A stretch of 64,000 bases of DNA, from positions 639,808 to 703,807 of the forward strand of contig LNAC01000735.1 in the NCBI GenBank assembly GCA_002007465.1, given 5' to 3'. Below the pieces are notes generated by a model. That model saw only the letters and a program-made list of their open reading frames with translations. It had not been told where the DNA came from and searched no databases. How positions within the stretch are numbered: the stretch's first letter is position 1; each line of letters opens with the position of its first letter. The position numbers were made by a program, and so were the translations under genes. This document shows, in pieces, positions 49,000-61,600 of the stretch. This DNA comes from Ailurus styani. Taxonomy: Eukaryota > Chordata > Mammalia > Carnivora > Ailuridae.

Positions 49000-49600
49000 A
49001 AAATATAACTCACCATAAATTCAGTAGTTTTCTTATATTCACAAGGTCATACATCCATTATCTCTGTTGAATTCCAGAACATTTCATCACCCCAGAAAGA
49101 AACCCCCTACCCATTAGCAGTCATTCTCTCTTCTCCTTCCTTTCACTCCCTGGCAATATGCTTTATGTTTCTGTATATTCGCTTGTTCTGGACAATTTAT
49201 ATAAATGGAATCATAGAATATGTGGCCTTTGGATCTGGCTTTTTCACTTAGTATTAAGTTTTCAAGGAACATTGTTGTTATAACCTAAATCAATAATTCA
49301 TTCCTTTTTATGGATGAATAATATTTCATTGTGTGCGTATACAACATTTGTTTATCCACCAGTTGGACATTTGAGTTATCTCCACTTTTTGGCTATTATG
49401 AATAGTACTTCTGTGAACATTCCTTATGCCAGTACCACACTGTCTTGAATGCTACAGCTTTATAGTCAGTTTTAAATTGGGAAATTTGATCCTCCAACTT
49501 TGTTCTTTATTTCCAAGATGATTCTGGCTATTCTGGGTGCTCCTAGATGGCATTATTAGGTTTTAATTTTAACATTTTCCTAGGAAATGTGAAAAATTAA
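49000..49600 (-). mobile_element. Old L1 fragment, minus strand
   Basis: The antisense of L1 3' UTR and ORF2 end: CATTAGCAGTCATTCTCTC, TGGACAATTTATATAAATGG, then CCACACTGTCTTGAATGCTA. It is strongly diverged. Confidence 0.7.
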
Positions 49601-50407
49601 GTAACCATATTGTTTAAGTCATAATCTGGAAGAAGGTCTTTGTGTTGTTATCACTCATCTCTGACTCGCTCATTCTGGTATGGGGGTCCTTTCAGTTGTA
49701 GGTTTTGAACTCTTCAGATACTCTGTGTTCACTTCTCTATCTGCATTGCTATTTTACAGACTCAAATGGGTTGTTGTCATTTTGTAGTTATGGTGTGACA
49801 ATTGAAGGAGAGAGAAAGAGTTTTCCAGACAAACAAAAGTTAAAGAAGCTCATCACCAGTAAGCCAGCCTTACAAGAAATGTTAAAGGGGATTATTTAAG
49901 TGGAAAAGAAAAGGCCATAACCAGAAGGAAATTATGAAAGAAAAAAAAATCTCGCTGTTAAAAGAAAACAAAGATAGTGGATCAGTCACTTACAACTAGT
50001 ATGAAGATTAAAAGACAAAAGTAGCAAAATCAGCCATCTCTAAAATAATTAATGGATACACAAAATAAAAAGATGTAAAATATGACACCAAAGACATAAA
50101 ACTGGGGTGTGGGGGAAATAGTAAAAATGTAGTGCTTTTAGAATGTTTTCAAACTTAAGTGACCATCAACTTAAAATGGACTGCTATATACATAGTGTGT
50201 TATATGTGAACTTCATGGTAACCACAAAGCAAAAATCCATAATAGATACTCAAAAAATAAAGAAAAAGGAATCCAAACATAACGTTAGAGAAAGTCATCA
50301 GATCACAAGGGAAGAGGACAAGAGAAGGAACAGAGAGGAACTACAAAAACAGCCAGAAGACCATTAATAAAATTGCAATAAGTATATACTTATCAGTAAT
50401 TACTTTA

Positions 50408-50595
50408 TTATTTTTAAAGATTTTATTTATTTTTCAGAGAGAGAGTGCACAAGCAGGGAGAGTGGTAGGCAGGCAGAGGGAGAAGCAAGCTCTCTGCTGA
50501 GCAAGGAGCCCAATGTGGGACTCAATTCTAGGACCCTGGAATCATGACCTGAGCTGAAAGGAGTCACTTAACCTACTGAGCCACCCAGGCGTCCC
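50408..50595 (-). mobile_element. Can-SINE nested in an older SINE
   Basis: Ends CACCCAGGCGTCCC. It sits directly in the tail of the older tRNA-Lys SINE that follows. The outer duplication CA(G/A)TAATTACTTTA (from 50394 and from 50693) belongs to the older one. Confidence 0.88.
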
Positions 50596-50692
50596 TAAAG
50601 ATTTTGAGTAATTTCCACACCCAACATGGGGCTCAAACTCAACCCCAAGATCGAGTCGCATGCTCTACTGACTGAGTCAGCCAGGTGCCCCT
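50596..50692 (-). mobile_element. Old tRNA-Lys-like SINE (short form)
   Basis: The same short form as at 19200-19316: CCACACCCAACATGGGGCTC, then GCATGCTCTACTGACTGAG and the end CAGGTGCCCC. Confidence 0.82.
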
Positions 50693-50830
50693 CAATAATT
50701 ACTTTAAGTGTAAGTAGGCTAAATGTTCCAATCTAAAGACACAGAGTGACTAAATAGATGAAAAAAAACAAGACCCATCTATGTGCTTCCTACAATAGAC
50801 TCACTTCAGACTTAAAGATACATACAGACT

Positions 50831-51033
50831 GGGGCACCTAGGTGGCTCAGTGGGTTAAAGCCTCTGCCTTTGGCTCAGGTCATGATCTCAGGGTCCTGGG
50901 ATCGAACCCCTCATCAGGCTCCCTGCTCAGCAGGAAGCTTGCTTCCTCCTCTCTCTCTGTCTGCCTCTCTGCCTACTTGTGATCTCTCTCTCTCTCTCTG
51001 TCAAATAAATAAATAAAATCTTAAAAAAAAAAA
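50831..51033 (+). mobile_element. Can-SINE nested in L1
   Basis: Starts GGGGCACCTAGGTGGCTCAG. Flanks AGATACATACAGACT and AGATACAGACT give the target duplication. Confidence 0.93.
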
Positions 51034-51270
51034 GATACAGACTGAAAGTGAAAGGATGAGAAAAGATATTTCATGCAAATGGAAACAAAAAGGTGGGTTA
51101 ATATTTATGTCAGGCAATATCAACATTATAACACAGACTAACAAAAGACAGTGAAGGGCATAACAATAATAAAGGGACCAATCCAATAAGATAAACAGTT
51201 GTAAATATCTAGGCATCCAATATAGGAACACCTAATTATATAAAGCAAATATTAACAGACATAAAGGGAG

Positions 51271-51476
51271 GGGCGCCTGGGTGGCTCAGTCGGTTAAGTG
51301 TCTGCCTCTGGTTCAGGTCATGATCCTGGAGTTCTGGGATGGAACCCCATGTCGGGCTTCCTGCTCAGTGAGGGGTCTGCTTCTCCCTCTGCCTCTGCCC
51401 CTCCCCCTCTGCTTGTGTTCTGTCTCTCTTTTTCTCTCTCTCAAATGAATAAATAAAATCTTAAAAAAAAAACCCA
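51271..51476 (+). mobile_element. Can-SINE nested in L1, older subfamily
   Basis: GGGCGCCTGGGTGGCTCAG head, GTGTCTGCCTCTGGTTCAGG body. ACAGACATAAAGGGAG and ACAGACAAAGGGAG flank it. Confidence 0.93.
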
Positions 51477-52559
51477 AACAGACAAAGGGAGAACTTGACA
51501 GTAATACAATACTGGTAGGGGACTTTAACACCCCAGTTATGTCAATGGATAGAGAACACCCCAACTGAAAATCAATAGGAAAAATAGTGACTTTGAATGA
51601 CATTAGATCAAATGGACTTAACAGATATATAAGAACATTTCATCCAAAAACAGCAGAATACACATTCTTTGCAAGTACACGTGGAACATTCTCTGGCATA
51701 GATCACAGGTTAGGCTACAAAACGAGTCTCAGTAAATTCAGGGAAATTGAAATCATATCATGCATTTTTTTTCCCCCCACAATGGTATGGAGCTAGAAAT
51801 TAATTAGAAGGAAAAAAAAAAGCTGGAGAAAAAACCCACAAACACATAGAGGTTAAACAGCATGTCATTGAACAACCAATGGGTCAACAAAGAAATCAAA
51901 GGAGATAAAAAATACCTACAGACAAATGAAAATGGAAATGCATGAGTTCAAAATCTTTGGGAGGCAGGTAGCAAAAACATTTCTAAAAGGCCAGTCTATA
52001 GCAATATAGGCCTCCTTCAAGAAACAAGAAAAATCTCAAACAATCTAACCTTATACCTAAGAGGGCTAAGAAAGCCCAAAGTTATAGAAGGAAATAATAA
52101 AGATTATAAGGGAAATAAATGATTGGAGGCTTAAAAAAAAAAGATGGTTCTTTAAAAAGACAAACAAAATTGATAGACCTTTATCCAGATGCAATCAGGA
52201 AAGAGGACTCAGACGTGAAAGAGAAGTTATAACCAACATCACAGAAGTACAAAGGATTGTAAGAGACGACTGTGAAAAATTCTATGCTAAAAAATACAAC
52301 CTAGAAGAAATAGATACATTCCTAGAAACTTCCAAACTTTCAAAACTGTATTTGGAAAAAACTTCCAACAAACAAATGTCCTAGACCACAAGTCTTCACA
52401 GGTGAATTCTACCAAACATTTAAAGAAGTAATACCTATCCTTTTCAAACTATCCCCAAAAGTACAACAGGAAAGAATTCTTCCACATTTATTCTACAAGG
52501 CCAGCATTATCCTGATACCAAAACCAGGCAAAGATACTACCAAAGAAGAAGAAAGGGGT

Positions 52560-52821
52560 GGGGGGAGGAAGGGAGGAGGGGGAAGTGGGAGGAAGGGAGA
52601 AGGAGGAAGTGAGAAGGGGGAAGAAGGGAGGAGGAGAGAGGAAGGGAAGAGGAGGAGGGGGAGGAAGGGAGGAGGAGGAAGGGAAGGGGAGGAAAGGAGG
52701 AGGAGGAAGGGAAAAGAGGAAGGGGGAGGAAGAAAGAAGGGGGGAAGGGGGAGAAGAAGGGAGGGGGAGGAGAAGGGAGGGAGGAAGGAAGGGGGAAGGG
52801 AGGAGGAGGGAGAAGAAGAAA
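52560..52821. repeat. Purine-rich (GGA/GGAA)n tract inside L1 ORF2
   Basis: All bases are A or G except T at 52586 and 52610, so 52611-52821 is an unbroken purine run of 211 bases. The flanks (AAAGATACTACCAAAGAAGA and AAATTACAGATCCCTATCCC) are contiguous in normal L1 ORF2, so the tract grew from an A-rich stretch of the element. Confidence 0.95.
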
Positions 52822-52862
52822 TTACAGATCCCTATCCCTGATGAACATAGATGCAAAAATTC

Positions 52863-53060
52863 TTTTTTTCTTTTTAAGATTTACTTTTTTGTTAGAAAGA
52901 GAGTGTTGGGGAGGGGCAGAGGGAGAGGAGGAGAGTCTTAAGCATGTTCTGTGCTAAGCATGAAGCTGGATATGGGGCTTGATCTCATGACCCTGAGATC
53001 ATAACCTGAGCTGAAACCAAGAGTTGAACATTTAACTGACGGTGTCACCCAGGTGCTTCT
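52863..53060 (-). mobile_element. Can-SINE nested in L1
   Basis: The exact duplication AGATGCAAAAATTC is at 52849-52862 and 53061-53074. Confidence 0.92.
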
Positions 53061-53913
53061 AGATGCAAAAATTCATAAAAGTATTAGCAAGTTGAATTAA
53101 AAAATATTTTGAAAGCATGATCAAGTGGAAAATATTTCAGGGGTGCAAGGATGGCTTGGTATCTGCAAATCAACGGACATGTTATATATTAACAAAATTA
53201 CAGATAAAAATTATGTAAACCTCTCAATGCAGAAAAACATTTGACAAAATTCAACATCCATTCATAATAAGAACACTCAAGAAAATGAGTACAGAGGGAG
53301 TGTACCTCAATATAATAAAGGCTGTAAACAACAAACCCACAGCTAACATCATGTCAATGGAAAGTTCAAAGATTTTCCTTTAAGATGAAGAAAAAGGCAA
53401 AGATGTCTACCCACCACTTTTATTCAACATAGTAGTGGAAATCCTAGACATATCGATCAGACAAGAAAAAGAAATAAAAGGCATCCAAATTAATAAGAAG
53501 TAAAACTGTCACTATTTGCATATGACCTGATACTATATATAGAAAACTCTAAAAACTCCACTAAAAAACTGTTAGAACCAAGAAACTATTAGAACTGATA
53601 AATGAATTCAGTAAAGTTGCATGATACAAAGTTAATATTCAGAAATCTGTTGTGTTTCTATACACTAATTATGAACTAGCAGAAAGAGGAATTAAGCAAA
53701 CAATCCATTTACATCTGTATCAAAAAGAATAAAATACCTAGGAAAATATTTAACCAAGGAGGTAAAAGACCTGTACTCTGCAGACGTTGATGAAAGAAAT
53801 TGAAGACAACAAATGGAAAGATATTCCGTGCTCATGGATTAGAAGAATAATATTGTTAATATGTCCATACTACTGAAAGCAATCTACAGATTCAGTGCAG
53901 TCCTTATTAGAAT

Positions 53914-53969
53914 ACCAAGGATATCGTCATAGAACTAGAACACCAAGGATATCTTCATAGAACTAGAAC
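53914..53969. repeat. 28-bp tandem duplication in L1 ORF2
   Basis: Two copies of the unit ACCAAGGATATC(G/T)TCATAG... with one mismatch. Confidence 0.93.
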
Positions 53970-55569
53970 AAATAATCTTAAAATTTGTATGAAACAACAG
54001 AAGACTGCCAAAGCAATCTTGAGAAAGTAGTACCAAGCTGGAGGTATCACAATCCTAGTTTTCAAACAGTATTACAAAGCTATATTAATCAAAACAGAAT
54101 GGTACTGGTACAAAAACAGACACATGGATCAGTGGAACTGAAGAGAGGGCCCACAAATAAACTCACACTTACAAGGTTAATTAATCTATAGCAAATTAGG
54201 CTAGAATATACAGTGGGAAAAGGCAGTTTCTTCAATAAATGGTGTTGGGAAAACTGGACAGCTACATGGAAAAGAATGAAACTGGATTGCTTTCTTTATC
54301 CATACACACAAATAAATTCAAAATGGATTAAAGACCTAAATGTAAGAACTGAAATCATAAAACTCTGAAAAGAAAACATAGGCAGTAAGCTCTTGGATAT
54401 CAGCCTTAGCAATATTTTTTCAATAGTCCTGAGGCAAGGGAAACAAAAGCAAAAATACAGTTGGGACTGTATCAACCTAAAAAGCTTTTGCACAGCAAAG
54501 GAAACCATCAACAAAATGAAAAGACAACCTACTTAATGGGAGATGATATTTTCAAATGGCATATCCAATAAGGGGCTAATATCTAAAATGTATAAAGAAC
54601 ATAAATACCTCAACATCAAGAAAACAAATAATCCTATTTAAAAATGGGCAGAGGATCTAAATAGACCTTTTTTCCAAAGAAGACATACAGATGGCTAAGA
54701 GACACATGAAAAGATGTTCAACATCACTTATCATCAGGGAAATACAAATCAAAAACAAAATGAGATATCACCTCATACTAGTCAGAATGGCTCATATAAA
54801 AAAAGACAAGAAATAGTAAGTGTTGGCAAGGATGTAGAGAAAAGAGAACCTTTGTGCACTGTTGGTGGGAATGTAAATTGGTACAGCTACTGTGAAAAAC
54901 AGTATGGAGGCTCCTCAAGAGATTAAAAATAGAAATAGCACGTGACTTAGTAATTCCACTTCTGAATATTTACACAAAGAAATTGAAAACACTAATTTGA
55001 AAAGATATATGCACCCCTATGTTTACTGTAGCATTATTTACAAGATCAAAGATATGGACGCAACACAAGTGTCCATTGATAGATGAATGGAAAAAGAAGG
55101 TGTGATGTTTATACTAAACAAAGGGGTATTGCTCAGCCATAAAAAAGAATGAAATATTGCTATTTGTGACAGCATAGATGGACGTAGAGAGTATTACAGG
55201 AATAGACAGGAATACAAATACTGTGTGATATTACTTATACATGGAATCCAAAAAACAAAACAAATGAACAAAATGAACAGACACAGGAACTAGTGGTTTT
55301 CAGAGTGGAGAGGAGTGTGGGAGGGATGGACAAAATAGGTGAAGAGGAGTAAGAGGTACAAATTTCAGTTTTAGTCATGGGGATGAAATGTACATCCTAG
55401 GGAATACATTTAACATTCCATTTTTGTATGGTGACAGACAATAACTAGAAATATGGTGATAATTTCATAATGTGTAGGAATGTCAAATCATTCTGTTGTA
55501 TTACTGAAGCTAATATGGTGTGTCAACAGTATTTCAATTAAAAAAATAAAAATAATAAAGTGATGTTCC

Positions 55570-55737
55570 AAGGTACAAAAACCTGAGCTCATAACCCAAC
55601 TCCCTTGATTATTAATGGTGTAGCTCTAGGCAAGTCTGTCTTTGTTTCCTCCTCTGCAACTATAAAGTGAGATTAATAGTTCCTACTTTATGTCACATAC
55701 TTATTTTAATTTTTTAAAAGATTTTAAAAATTTATCT

Positions 55738-55769
<32 letters not shown>

Positions 55770-55990
55770 GCAAAGGGAGGAGCAGAGGGAGAGAGAGAAG
55801 CAGACTCCCCACTGATCAGGGAGCCCGACACGGGGCTTGATCCCAGGACCCTGAGATCATGACCTGAGCCTAAGACAGACGCTTAGCCAACCTTGCCACC
55901 CAGGTGCCTCTCACATACTTACCTTAAAAATCAAGTAAAATTATGTATGTAAAAGTACTTTGTAAGGTGTGTGGAATCTAAAGTCTTATC
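55570..55990 (+). repeat. MIR split by a SINE
   Basis: MIR-like text (CTAGGCAAGTCTGTCTTTGT, TCCTCTGCAACTATAAAGTG) resumes after the SINE with AAAGTACTTTGTAAGGTG. Confidence 0.65.
55703..55910 (-). mobile_element. Can-SINE
   Basis: An older copy ending CACCCAGGTGCC. TCACATACTTA is found on both sides (about 55692 and 55911). Confidence 0.88.
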
Positions 55991-56449
55991 ATTAGTTTTA
56001 TAGAGATCTGTCCTACAAAGAGCATCTGTAGGGCTCTTATTCCTCAATTCAAATCATTACCAAGAGGAAAGAACCAGAATTATTATTTTTAGTTTCCTGA
56101 GAGACTAGCGTATCTTCCATTGTAATTTTGTTAATGCCTTTGCTAACTCAGTCTTTGAGGGGTTTCCATTATTTCTTTGTATCAGTGTTCCTATTCTTAG
56201 ATTATTCCTGTAGCCTCTGCAGCAGGAAAGAAGCAAACTGACCAGTACTTTTGTGTATTTGGTCCTGTCTTCTATGCCAACAGGACTGGTCTTACCACAC
56301 TTGGAGAGACAGATTGGAGACTGGGGTGTTGTAGCTACTCCTAGAAAAGCCTGAATCTGTAATATGGTGCCATGTGTGTCTTGTTGCACATCTTAATTTA
56401 TGTGAAATTGTGACCACTGGCTATTCTTATTCAAGATTTCTTTTTAACC

Positions 56450-56610
56450 ATCAAGTTCTCTGACCGTTCTAGGTCTTGATTTTCTCATTTATAAAATTGG
56501 GATAAAAATTATACTTACTGCATGGGATTGTAAAGATTCAGAGAATAATGCCTGGTACAAAGTAAAGGTTCAATAAATGTTACTGTTATTATTGTCATTA
56601 CTAAAGCATT
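56450..56610 (+). repeat. MIR fragment
   Basis: TTCTCATTTATAAAATTGGG, ATAATGCCTGGTACAAAGTA and GGTTCAATAAATGTTACTG match the MIR second half. Confidence 0.75.
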
Positions 56611-56816
56611 TATTATTTATACATGATGAGAATATATTTTTATTTGCCATAAAATACATCCAGGAATTTTACATAGTTTTCTTAGCAAATAATTAGCAAA
56701 ATTGAGATGCCTACTCTCAGGCATTTTGCCACTACTAAGCTGCAGTGTTTACCTTAAAAAATAAATGTTAAATATTTATTATACTTTAAGTTGGACATTC
56801 CTTAAGGATACTTTAA

Positions 56817-56992
56817 TGTACTGGTGCATAGGTGGCTTAGTTGGTTAAGCATCTGCCTTCGGCTCCGGTCATGATCTCAGGGTCACAGCTCAGCTGTGGA
56901 CTCTGCTGCTTCCTCTCCCTCTGCCCCTCCCTACAGTTCATGCATGCTCTCTCTCGCTATCTCTGTCTCTCAAATAAATAGATCTTTTTAAA
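56817..56992 (+). mobile_element. Can-SINE with internal deletion
   Basis: Diverged head (TGGTGCATAGGTGGCTTAG) and a shortened middle. It ends AAATAAATAGATC. GATACTTT flanks both ends. Confidence 0.82.
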
Positions 56993-57678
56993 AAAGATAC
57001 TTTGTCTTTTAATAAAGATAATTTATCTGTATCTTGCAAACTAAAGTTACTCTTACCTATTCCTGATTTTCAAGAAAATAGTTTATCTATTGGTCACTTT
57101 TGAATCTGCTAACCCAGAAATAGTAATTTTAAACATCAGCTATAGATGTAACCTAAATTTAATACCCTCCTAATGTGCCATGTACTAGGGTTTCATATAA
57201 ATGAGTCTACATGAGGAAATTATATATTGAGTATAGATAAATTGCACATGTTATTTATGTAGATTTTTGCTGGAGCTTTTAATCTGCCTCTGGAAATCAG
57301 AATCTATATGAATTTCCTAAGCCTTTAAAGGTATTTATTTCATTTATGAGAGATGCTCAAGTTTGTATTTTGTCAACATTTCTTATTTCTTTAATGTAAT
57401 TGTGCAGAGATTCTTTCACTGGAATTTATTTTTTAAAGGTTTACTTTGCACATTTCCTTAATTTATTTCTTAAAATATCATTTTAAATGGGCACCTAAAT
57501 TCTAAAATGTTTTTGTAAATAGAGAAGAGTTGGCTAATTTACTCAGATATGTTAACAGATTAAATCAGTTTTCCTCTTCAATGACTAGTGTTTTAAAATA
57601 ATGTTCAGATTCACTACTATGAAGCCCAGCTAAGACACTAATTGCTGATTGCTGTCTGTTTATTGTACAGTTGATTCT

Positions 57679-57883
57679 TTTTTTTTTTTAAAGATTTTTA
57701 TTTTATTTATTTCACGGAGGGAGAGAGATCACAAGGAGGCAGAGAGGCAGGCAGAGAGAGAGAGGGGGAAGCAGGCTCCCTGCCGAGCAGGGAGCCCCAT
57801 GCGGGCTTCGATCCCAGGACCCTGAGATCATGACCTGAGCCGAAAGCAGAGAGGCATTAACCCACTGAGCCACCCAGGCGCCC
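57679..57883 (-). mobile_element. Can-SINE
   Basis: The exact duplication TGTACAGTTGATTCT is at 57664-57678 and 57884-57898. Confidence 0.95.
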
Positions 57884-57984
57884 TGTACAGTTGATTCTGT
57901 AGCAATTTTTAATTATTCCTTTTCTATAGTTATTTTACAAAATGAGCTTGTTTTCATAAAGTGTATGCAAAGTGTAATCAAAAG

Positions 57985-58682
57985 CTTCAAAAACATCTAT
58001 CAGTGGATACCTGGGTTGCATCCATATCTTCACTATTGTAAATAATAATACAATAAACAGGGCTACATATATCTTTAAGAGTTAGTCTTTTTGTTTTCTT
58101 TTGGTAAATGCTAGTAGCAGAATTACTGGATCATATGGTATTTCTATTTTTAATTTTTTGAGAAGCTTCCATACTGTTTTTCACATTGGCCGTACCAGTT
58201 TACATTCCCACCTACAGTACACAAGGGTTCCTTTTTCTCCACATCCTTACCAATCTAAAGGGACCTAAAGGGTATTACTCTAAGTGAAATAAGTCAGACT
58301 GAGAAAGAAAAATACCATATGACTTCACTTATATGTGGAATTTGAAAAACAAAAAAAATAAAAAGAATCAGACCTGTAATTACAGACAACAAACTGAAGA
58401 TTGCTGGAGGGAAGGTGTGGGGGGATGGGCAAAACAGGTGAAGGGGAGTGGGAGATATAGACTTCCAGTGATGGAATAAATAAGTGATTGGGATGAAAGG
58501 TATAGCTTAGAGAATATAGTCAATAGAATATAGAATATAAACTAGTAGAATTGTATGGTGACAGATGGTAGCTACACTTGTGGTGAGGACAGCACAACAT
58601 ATAAACTTTTGAATCACTATGTTACACATCTGAAAGTAGTAGAACACTGTGTGTCAACTATACTCCAATTTAAGAAAAAACT
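57985..58682 (+). mobile_element. 5'-inverted short L1 (twin-priming type)
   Basis: 58258-58682 is a plus-strand L1 3' end (GTATTACTCTAAGTGAAATAAG onward, 3' UTR, end ACTCCAATTTAAGAAAAA). 57985-58255 is the preceding part of the same ORF2 region, but reversed (minus strand). About 90 bases of the expected sequence are absent at the inner junction. GCTTCAAAAAC before and ACTTTCAAAAAAG after may be the diverged target duplication. Confidence 0.75.
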
Positions 58683-61600
58683 TTCAAAAAAGAAATGCTT
58701 TTAAAAAAGTAAAGAAATATTTGTCTAAATAAATGTATGTTCCAAAACCTTTTTCTGTAATGATTCATAAGAAATAGCCTCAGGGGAGTTTCTGGGGAAG
58801 ACAACAGAGTAAGAAGAGCCAAAGCTCACCTCATCCCGTGGATACCACTAGGTAACACTTATGTCAAAACCCAAAAACAACCTAAGACTGGTGGAACAGA
58901 CTCTGCGCAGCTAAATGTTAGAGAAGGAGCTACATCGAAGAAGGTATGATGGGCGGACACATGGTTGGGAGCTCAGCAACTTTCAGGACCGTCCTCAGAA
59001 GGGAGGGCCCTGCAGGCAGACAGAGGAGAGAGAAACAGTCCCTCACACCAAGCACGAAAGGCATGGGGAACCTTTGTTCCCCATGTGTGAGGAAGATGAA
59101 TCCACATAGCATTTGACTTTGAAAGCCAGAGGGGCCTAATTTCATGAGTTCTTAAAATCAGTGGCGCTTAATGCCTAGAACTTTAAAAAAATCACCAGGC
59201 TGGGCTCTTGGAGAACCTGGAGGGCAGATCCTCCCCCCACCCCCTAAAGAGATAGCACAACAATACAGCCCAACAGAGATACAGCATAGAAACACAGTTT
59301 GAAAAACACCTGGGGTGTATCAGGAGATTTATTTACTAACCTTAAAGTGTGTGCCAGAGTGGGAGGAATCTTTAGGAGACTTCTCAAGGAACAAAGGAGC
59401 TGGCGGGCACCATCTCTTTCCCCTCCCCCTTAGCATAGATACATGGATACCTGGGGGACCTAGCTCAGTGCCAACACTCTCCACCTAACTTGCCTACCTC
59501 CCCTTTGTTCTCCTGTGGACTTGACCTTCCAATCCACCCTTGGCTGGAACCTATCCAAACTGGTGCCACAAGCATGGCGGTGTACAAGTAGTCGCAACAG
59601 GGGCCAGCACCGTTCCAAGGTAACTCCTTCCCTGGGGAAAGGGGAAGACAGCCACACACTAGTCCAACTTCAGCCCCAGCAGTGGGATGGGGTAGACATC
59701 TGATCTGACTGCAGACCCTGCCCAGAACAGAAGCTTCTCAGGGGACAACACGGGAAGTGCCCCATGCTACTGTATCTCTGGCAAACACCTGGTCTGACTC
59801 AAGCCCACTGTGGCCCCAGACTGTCCCACTAACAAGATAGATTAATCCCTATCCACCACAGGCAAAGAGCCATTACAGATGACTGTACTGAGACAAAAGC
59901 AGCTCAACCATAGTAGTCGGGCACAAGCAACACAACAGGAGACATCCGAGAAACACCAGGTTCTGGTGAACAGGGGACATTGGATTCAGGGCACTACAAG
60001 ACTTTTCCATCAAACCACTATTTTCAAGAGCAAGACACATAGCTGACTTTACTAACACATTGAAATAGAGTTCAACAAAATGAGGAGTCAGAGGAATATG
60101 TCCCAAATGAAAGAACAGGACAAAATTACAGCAAGAGAGCTAAACAAAATGGAAATAAGTCATATGTCTGATAGAGAAGTTAAAGTAATGGTCATAGAGG
60201 TACTTGCTGGACTTGAGAGGAGTAGGCAACCTCAGTAAGAACTTTAACAAAGAGATACAAAACAAAAAAGAACCATTCAGAGATGAACTCAATAACTGAA
60301 ATTAAAAATATACTAGATGAAATAAATAGACTAGAGGAAACAGAAGAATGGATTGGCAAACTGAAGGACAGAGTAATGGAAAGCAATTAAGTTGAACAGG
60401 AGGAGAAAAAATAAATGAAAATAGACTTGGTGAACTCAGTGACACCATCAAGTATAATAACATTTGCATTATAGGGACCCTGGAAAAAGAAGGGAGAGAA
60501 AAAGGGATAGAAAATTTATTTGAAGAAATAATAACTGAAAAATTATCTGATCTGGGGAAGGAAACAGAAGTCCAGATCCAGGGGGCACAAGAGCCTCCAA
60601 CAAAATCGACCCAAGGAAGTCCACACTAAGACACATAGTAAAGAAAATGGCAAGAAGTAGTGATAAGGAGCGAATTTTCAAAGCACCAAAAGAAAACAGT
60701 TACTACAAGGGAAATCCTATAAGGCTATCAGGAGATTTTTCAGCAGGAACTTTGCAGGCTACAAGGGAGTGGCATGATATATTCAAAGTGCTGAAGGGAA
60801 AAAAATCTGCAGCCAAGAATATCTGGCAAGGCTATCATTTAAAATAGAAGGAGAGAGAGAGTTTCCCAGACAAAAGTTAATAGAATTTATGAGCACTAAA
60901 ACAGCCCTGCAAGAAATATTAAAGGGAACTCTTTGAATGGAAAGGAAAGACCATAAACAGGAGTAAGAAGAGTAGGAAGCACAAAAGCAGTAAAATTAAG
61001 TATATCTGAAAAATCAGTCAAGGAATTCACAAAGTAAAAGGATGTAAAGTATGACACCATATACCTAAAATGTGGTGGAAGAGGAGTAAAGAATGGGTTC
61101 AAATTTAAGTGGTCATCAACTTAATATAAACTATTATATGCAATGTTATTTATTAATCTAATGGTTACAACAGATAAAAAATCAGTAATAGATATGGAAA
61201 AAATCAAAGCAAAAGGAATCCAATATATTGTTAAAGAAAGCCAGTAAACCATGAGAGAATAAAGCAAGAGAAGAAAGAACAGAGAAGAACTACAAAACCA
61301 CCATAAAACAAGTTAACCAAATGGTAATAAATGCAAACCTATCAGTAATTACTTTGAATGTAAATGGACTAAACGCTCCATTCAGAAGACATAGGGTGAG
61401 AGAATGGGTAAAAAAAAAACAAGACCCATCTGTATGCTGCCTATAAGAGACTCATTTCAAACCTATAGACACATGCTGTTTGAAAGTGAACTGATAGAAA
61501 AGCATTTATCTTGCAAATGGAAGTGAAAAGAAAGCCGGGGTAGCAGTAAATGTATATCAGAGAAAATAAGCTTTTAACTAAAGAGAACAGTTGTAAATAT

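Larger units (their letters stand above)
49790..55560 (+). mobile_element. Long old L1 (end of ORF1 to 3' UTR), plus strand
   Basis: The element runs from the last codons of ORF1 (GERKSFPDKQKLKKLITSKP is visible, then a stop at 49897) through the inter-ORF region, ORF2 and the 3' UTR, which ends TATTTCAATTAAAAAAATAA near 55550. ORF2 is broken by many stops and by nested insertions: SINEs at 50408-50692, 50831-51033, 51271-51476 and 52863-53060, and a GA tract at 52560-52821. A 28-bp unit is duplicated at 53914-53969. The element is dead. The 5' end is truncated inside ORF1. Confidence 0.88.

Noticed and set aside
52488..52941. Long open frames on both strands (122 and 127 codons, Gly/Arg/Glu-rich or Pro/Ser/Leu-rich)
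   Set aside because: They are only translations of the GA-rich tract. A pure purine run has no stops in most frames. There is no protein-like composition and no initiation context.
59400..59900. GC-richer stretch considered as a gene or CpG island
   Set aside because: CpG remains scarce and the text matches an L1 5' UTR. The short frames there overlap on both strands without homology.
60647..60847. Frame with a nucleic-acid-binding protein look
   Set aside because: This is the C-terminal domain of L1 ORF1, broken by frameshifts. It is listed within the L1.
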